A stretch of 64,000 bases of DNA from Draconibacterium halophilum. Lineage in GTDB: Bacteria; Bacteroidota; Bacteroidia; Bacteroidales; Prolixibacteraceae. The DNA lies in the NCBI RefSeq assembly GCF_010448835.1, contig NZ_CP048409.1, positions 3,294,001-3,358,000 on the forward strand. Reading direction: 5' to 3'. The notes beneath the pieces were generated by a model. The model was not told the origin of the DNA. It saw only the letters and a program-made list of their open reading frames with translations, and did not search any database. The translations under genes were made by a program, and so were the position numbers. This document shows, in pieces, positions 60,541-64,000 of the stretch. Position 1 is the first letter of the stretch. Each line of letters starts with the position of its first letter.

Positions 60541-62757
60541 ATGAACCGTATATTATTTTCTGCAATTATTTTTGCATTCCTTGCATTTTCATGTAAACAA
60601 GAAACAACAACTGAAGATTTTTCAGCTTATGTAGATCCGTATATCGGCAGTGATTATCATGGCCATGTTTTTGTTGGTGCCAACGTTCCCTTTGGTGCCG
60701 TACAGCTCGGACCAAACAATGCGCAGGAAACCTGGGACTGGTGCTCAGGCTATCATTATTCCGATTCGGTTCTGATAGGTTTTGCACACACACATTTAAG
60801 CGGAACAGGTATTGGCGATCTTGGCGATTTGCTTTTTATGCCCGTTTCCGATGAATTTAACTACGAACAAGCATCAAACGAAGCTTACCCGTGGAGTGCA
60901 CTTTATTCGCACAACGACGAGCAAGTTAGTCCGGGGTATTATTCCATTAACATCAACGAATACAATGTTCAGGCAGAACTGACCGCCACCGAACGTGTAG
61001 GTTTTCAGAAATACAATTTTAATGCTCCCGGAAACTCTAAATTGATTATCGATCTGGCCTACGGTACAGGCTGGGACAACCTTACCAAGGCTGACCTTCA
61101 ACAGGAAGGAGACCACAGCATTAGCGGATTTCGTTATTCATCGGGATGGGCAAAAGACCAAAAGGTTTATTTTCATACTGAGTTTTCGAAAGCAATTAAA
61201 ACACTTAAAATATTACGCCAGAACGACAAAGGGATTAACACTGTTCAGCTTGAATTTGAAGGTAATGGCGAGTTGCTTGTTAAAACGGCAATTTCACCGG
61301 TTAGTACCAATGGTGCAAAAAACAACCTAAGCACCGAACTTACTGATTGGAATTTTGCAGCTACAAAACAAACAGCGCGCGAAAAATGGAATACCGAGTT
61401 GGGCAAAATAAAAATTGAAACGACTTCTCCTTCTAATAAAACAACATTTTATACCGCCTTGTATCACACCATGATTGCACCATCGTTGTTCGACGATGTT
61501 AACGGCGATTACCGTGGTGCAGATGGTAAAAATTACACAAATCCGGGTTACGATACTTACACCACATTTTCGCTGTGGGATACTTACCGTGCAGCACACC
61601 CGCTGTTTACGCTGGTTCAGCCCGAACGTGTAAACGACATGGTAAACACGATGTTGAGCATTTACGATCAACAAGGCAAACTTCCGGTATGGCATTTACA
61701 CGGCAACGAAACCAACACCATGGTCGGCAACCACGCCATTCCGGTAATAGCCGATGCTTACTTAAAAGGCTTTACCGGTTTTGATGCAGAAAAAGCTTTT
61801 GAAGCCGTAAAATCGACCATGTTGATGAACGAGCGCGGCCTGAACTTTATAAAAGAAAAAGGTTATATACCGGCTGATTCAACAGTTGAATCGGTGGCAA
61901 TGGCGCTTGAATATGCTATCGACGACTGGTGTGTGGCAGCGATGGCGAAAAAATTGGGAAAAACAGAAGATTTTGAATTATTTGCCAAACGAGCAAAATA
62001 CTACGAGAACTATTTCAATAAAGAAACCGGCTTTATGCGTGGACGAATGGCCGATGGTAGCTGGCGCACACCTTTTAATCCTGTGCATTCGGAGCATCGT
62101 GCCGACGATTACTGCGAAGGAAACGCCTGGCAATATACCTGGCTGGTTCCCCACGACATTAATGGATTGATTGATCTTTTCGACAATGAAACGGCTTTTG
62201 CCAAAAAACTCGACGAGCTTTTTATCACTGAAGAAACATTAAACGAAGGTGCATCAAACGACATTTCGGGATTGATTGGAATGTATGCCCACGGAAACGA
62301 GCCGGGGCACCACGTGCCATACATGTTTGCTTTTGCCGGCCAGCAATGGAAAGCTGCCAAACGCGTTAACTTCATTCTGAATGAAATGTACACCGACCAA
62401 CCCGACGGACTTTGTGGCAACGAGGACTGCGGACAAATGTCGGCGTGGTATGTCTTTTCTTCGCTGGGCTTTTATCCTGTAAATCCGGCTAACGGTGTTT
62501 ATGTTTTTGGCAGTCCGCTTTTTGAATCGGCAAGCATTGAATTAGCTAACGACAAAACTTTTCAGATAACAGCCAAAGATCTGAGTAAAACAAATATTTA
62601 TATTGACTCCGTTACGCTAAACGGGAAAACTTACACAAAAAGCTACATCACACATTCTGATTTGCTTAAAGGTGGTATACTGGAATTTACCATGACCGCT
62701 GAACCCAACAAAGATTTTGGCCAAGCAGAAGACTGTCGTCCAAAATCGGGCTACTAA
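60541..62757 (+). CDS. Alpha-mannosidase-type glycoside hydrolase family 92 lipoprotein
   Basis: A 738-residue calcium-dependent exo-alpha-mannosidase-type protein with a lipobox (LAFSC near residue 18), so it is probably surface or periplasm attached. GH92 motifs: VDPYIGSDYHGHVFVGANVPFG at the N-terminus in order, GFAHTHLSGTG, TTFSLWDTYRAAHPLF, PVWHLHGNETNTMVGNHA, and near the C-terminus GNEDCGQMSAWYVFSSLGFYP with the catalytic acid Glu. The N-terminal beta-sandwich and the (alpha/alpha)6 barrel are both complete. A second GH92 gene starts 75 bases downstream, suggesting a mannoside-directed pair. Confidence 0.93.
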   Translation: MNRILFSAIIFAFLAFSCKQETTTEDFSAYVDPYIGSDYHGHVFVGANVPFGAVQLGPNNAQETWDWCSGYHYSDSVLIGFAHTHLSGTGIGDLGDLLFMPVSDEFNYEQASNEAYPWSALYSHNDEQVSPGYYSININEYNVQAELTATERVGFQKYNFNAPGNSKLIIDLAYGTGWDNLTKADLQQEGDHSISGFRYSSGWAKDQKVYFHTEFSKAIKTLKILRQNDKGINTVQLEFEGNGELLVKTAISPVSTNGAKNNLSTELTDWNFAATKQTAREKWNTELGKIKIETTSPSNKTTFYTALYHTMIAPSLFDDVNGDYRGADGKNYTNPGYDTYTTFSLWDTYRAAHPLFTLVQPERVNDMVNTMLSIYDQQGKLPVWHLHGNETNTMVGNHAIPVIADAYLKGFTGFDAEKAFEAVKSTMLMNERGLNFIKEKGYIPADSTVESVAMALEYAIDDWCVAAMAKKLGKTEDFELFAKRAKYYENYFNKETGFMRGRMADGSWRTPFNPVHSEHRADDYCEGNAWQYTWLVPHDINGLIDLFDNETAFAKKLDELFITEETLNEGASNDISGLIGMYAHGNEPGHHVPYMFAFAGQQWKAAKRVNFILNEMYTDQPDGLCGNEDCGQMSAWYVFSSLGFYPVNPANGVYVFGSPLFESASIELANDKTFQITAKDLSKTNIYIDSVTLNGKTYTKSYITHSDLLKGGILEFTMTAEPNKDFGQAEDCRPKSGY

Positions 62758-62832
62758 TAGCTGGTTTGCCCAAAATAATTCTATTTTTGCGCCTGATTTA
62801 TACCTATACAACAACTTAATAGACTCATTACA

Positions 62833-64000
62833 ATGAAGCATTTTTTATTGATTTGCCTTGGCGCAATCTTGTTTAGCTGCACATCCAAAGTCAGCACGCA
62901 ATCAACAACAACGCCCACAAAACTGGTGGACATGGTAAACCCGTTAATGGGTACCGATTCAGAATTCAAACTATCGAACGGAAACACCTATCCGGCCATT
63001 GCTCGTCCGTGGGGAATGAATTTTTGGACACCCCAAACCGGAAAAATGGGCGACGGCTGGGGTTATACCTATGATTCGTATAAAATTCAAGGGTTTAAAC
63101 AAACACATCAGCCCAGCCCGTGGATTAACGATTATGCGGCGTTTTCGCTGATGCCGGTTACCGGAGAACTTAAATTTAAAGGCGCAGAACGTGCCTCGTG
63201 GTTTTCGCACAAAGCAGAAGTGGCCCAACCGCACTACTACAAAGTATACCTGGCCGACTACGATGTAACAACAGAGTTCACGCCAACCGACCGCGCTGTG
63301 TCATTCCGTTTTACTTTTCCGGAGAACGACAATTCGTATATTCTTTTGGATGCATTCGATGGCGGATCGATGGTGAAGATAATTCCTGAAGAACGTAAAA
63401 TTGTTGGTTACTGCCAGAACAATCACGGCGGTGTACCTGCCAATTTCAAGAATTATTTTGTAGCCATTTTCGATAAAGATTTTGAGGTGGTAAAAACCTG
63501 GAAAGATGAAAACCTGCAGGAAACTACCGAAGCCCAAAGTTTCCATGTGGGTGGTATTGTTGGTTTTAAAACAAAAAAAGGTGAAGAAGTAAATGTAAAA
63601 CTTGCCTCATCATTTATCAGTGCCGAACAAGCCGAATTGAATCTGAGCAGAGAGATTGGCGACAAATCGTTTGAAACGATTAAAGCTGAAGGCGAGCAAA
63701 TCTGGGAAAAAGAACTGGGCCGGATTAAAGTGGAAGGCGGCAGCGAAGCCGAACAAAAAACATTTTACTCGTGTCTTTACCGCACTTTGCTTTTCCCGCG
63801 TAAATTTTATGAATTTGACGCCGACAACAATATTGTACACTACAGTCCTTACAACGGCGAAGTTCTGCCAGGCTACATGTTTACCGACAATGGTTTCTGG
63901 GACACATTCCGTGCGGTATTCCCGTTCTTTACGCTGATGTATCCTGACCTCAACAGCCAGATTATGGAGGGACTGGTAAATACTTACAAAGAAAGTGGCT
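62833..64000 (+). CDS. Second GH92-family glycosidase lipoprotein (right-edge partial)
   Basis: The gene starts at ATG 62833 and runs off the right edge after 389 codons without a stop. A lipobox (LFSC near residues 13-16) is followed by the GH92 N-terminal domain (VDMVNPLMGTDSEF, NGNTYPAIARPWGMNFW, GFKQTHQPSPW) and the start of the catalytic barrel (FYSCLYRTLLFPR, TDNGFWDTFRAVFPFF). The divergence from the upstream GH92 protein is large, so it is a different subtype. A perfect -7 box TATTTTTG at 62782-62789 precedes it, although no TTTG is found at the usual distance. Confidence 0.9.
   Translation, partial: MKHFLLICLGAILFSCTSKVSTQSTTTPTKLVDMVNPLMGTDSEFKLSNGNTYPAIARPWGMNFWTPQTGKMGDGWGYTYDSYKIQGFKQTHQPSPWINDYAAFSLMPVTGELKFKGAERASWFSHKAEVAQPHYYKVYLADYDVTTEFTPTDRAVSFRFTFPENDNSYILLDAFDGGSMVKIIPEERKIVGYCQNNHGGVPANFKNYFVAIFDKDFEVVKTWKDENLQETTEAQSFHVGGIVGFKTKKGEEVNVKLASSFISAEQAELNLSREIGDKSFETIKAEGEQIWEKELGRIKVEGGSEAEQKTFYSCLYRTLLFPRKFYEFDADNNIVHYSPYNGEVLPGYMFTDNGFWDTFRAVFPFFTLMYPDLNSQIMEGLVNTYKESG

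Noticed and set aside
32286..64000. A single polysaccharide utilisation locus spanning the glycosidase genes
   Set aside because: No SusC/SusD pair or hybrid sensor is present, genes lie on both strands with separate terminators, and unrelated genes intervene.

Overview
The window reads as chromosomal DNA of a Bacteroidota bacterium, most likely a marine or sediment member of the Marinilabiliales/Prolixibacteraceae type. The genus-level guess is inference. The evidence is an AT-rich sequence, LytS/LytTR regulators, GH92, GH78, GH140, GH2 and GH5 glycosidases with signal peptides, lipoprotein signals and promoters of the TTTG-N19/20-TAnnTTTG type. No rRNA, tRNA, CRISPR array or SusC/SusD pair was seen.

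Layout. 1-3.2 kb: a LytTR response regulator and two LytS-type membrane kinases, one lacking the phospho-acceptor motif. 3.4-11.2 kb: small hypotheticals, an SDR-DUF2867 protein next to a photolyase, a TolB-like propeller, a DUF5362 membrane protein and EttA. 11.6-18.6 kb: an alpha/beta hydrolase, GH5, a GH140/DUF4038 enzyme, a PIG-L deacetylase, a DUF1801 protein and a PQQ-type propeller lipoprotein. 18.6-20.1 kb: a cold-shock unit of DEAD-box helicase and Csp. 20.1-25 kb: an accessory patch with an IS110-family element whose transposase is split at an A9 run, then two AT-rich genes separated by an attC-like imperfect palindrome.

25.3-31.9 kb is the most interesting block. It is a tight five-gene operon of CheY-like receiver, membrane-anchored HEAT protein, processive family 2 glycosyltransferase, TPR plus YaiO-type outer-membrane barrel, and LtaS-like phosphoglycerol transferase. 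It looks like a complete envelope glycan synthesis, export and decoration system, preceded by three AAGTGTAAAA boxes.

32-45 kb: a double beta-helix plus propeller protein, a YdeI-like protein, two unknown genes followed by in-frame heptad repeats beyond a stop codon, a GH78 rhamnosidase ending at a REP/MITE-like palindrome, and a pair of M14 peptidases of which one has lost its zinc ligands. 45.7-54.1 kb: an HAD phosphatase, then a hexuronate operon on the minus strand in transcription order uxaE, uxaC, kdgK, eda, dctP, dctQ, dctM, with a recognisable promoter and a LacI-like operator. 54.4-64 kb: GH2 beta-galactosidase, a fused alpha-ketoacid dehydrogenase E1, and two GH92 mannosidases, the second cut by the right edge.

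Together the glycosidases (rhamnose, galactose, apiose-type) and the galacturonate pathway fit growth on pectin-like plant or algal polysaccharide. UxuA and UxuB, needed to complete the pathway, are not in the window.
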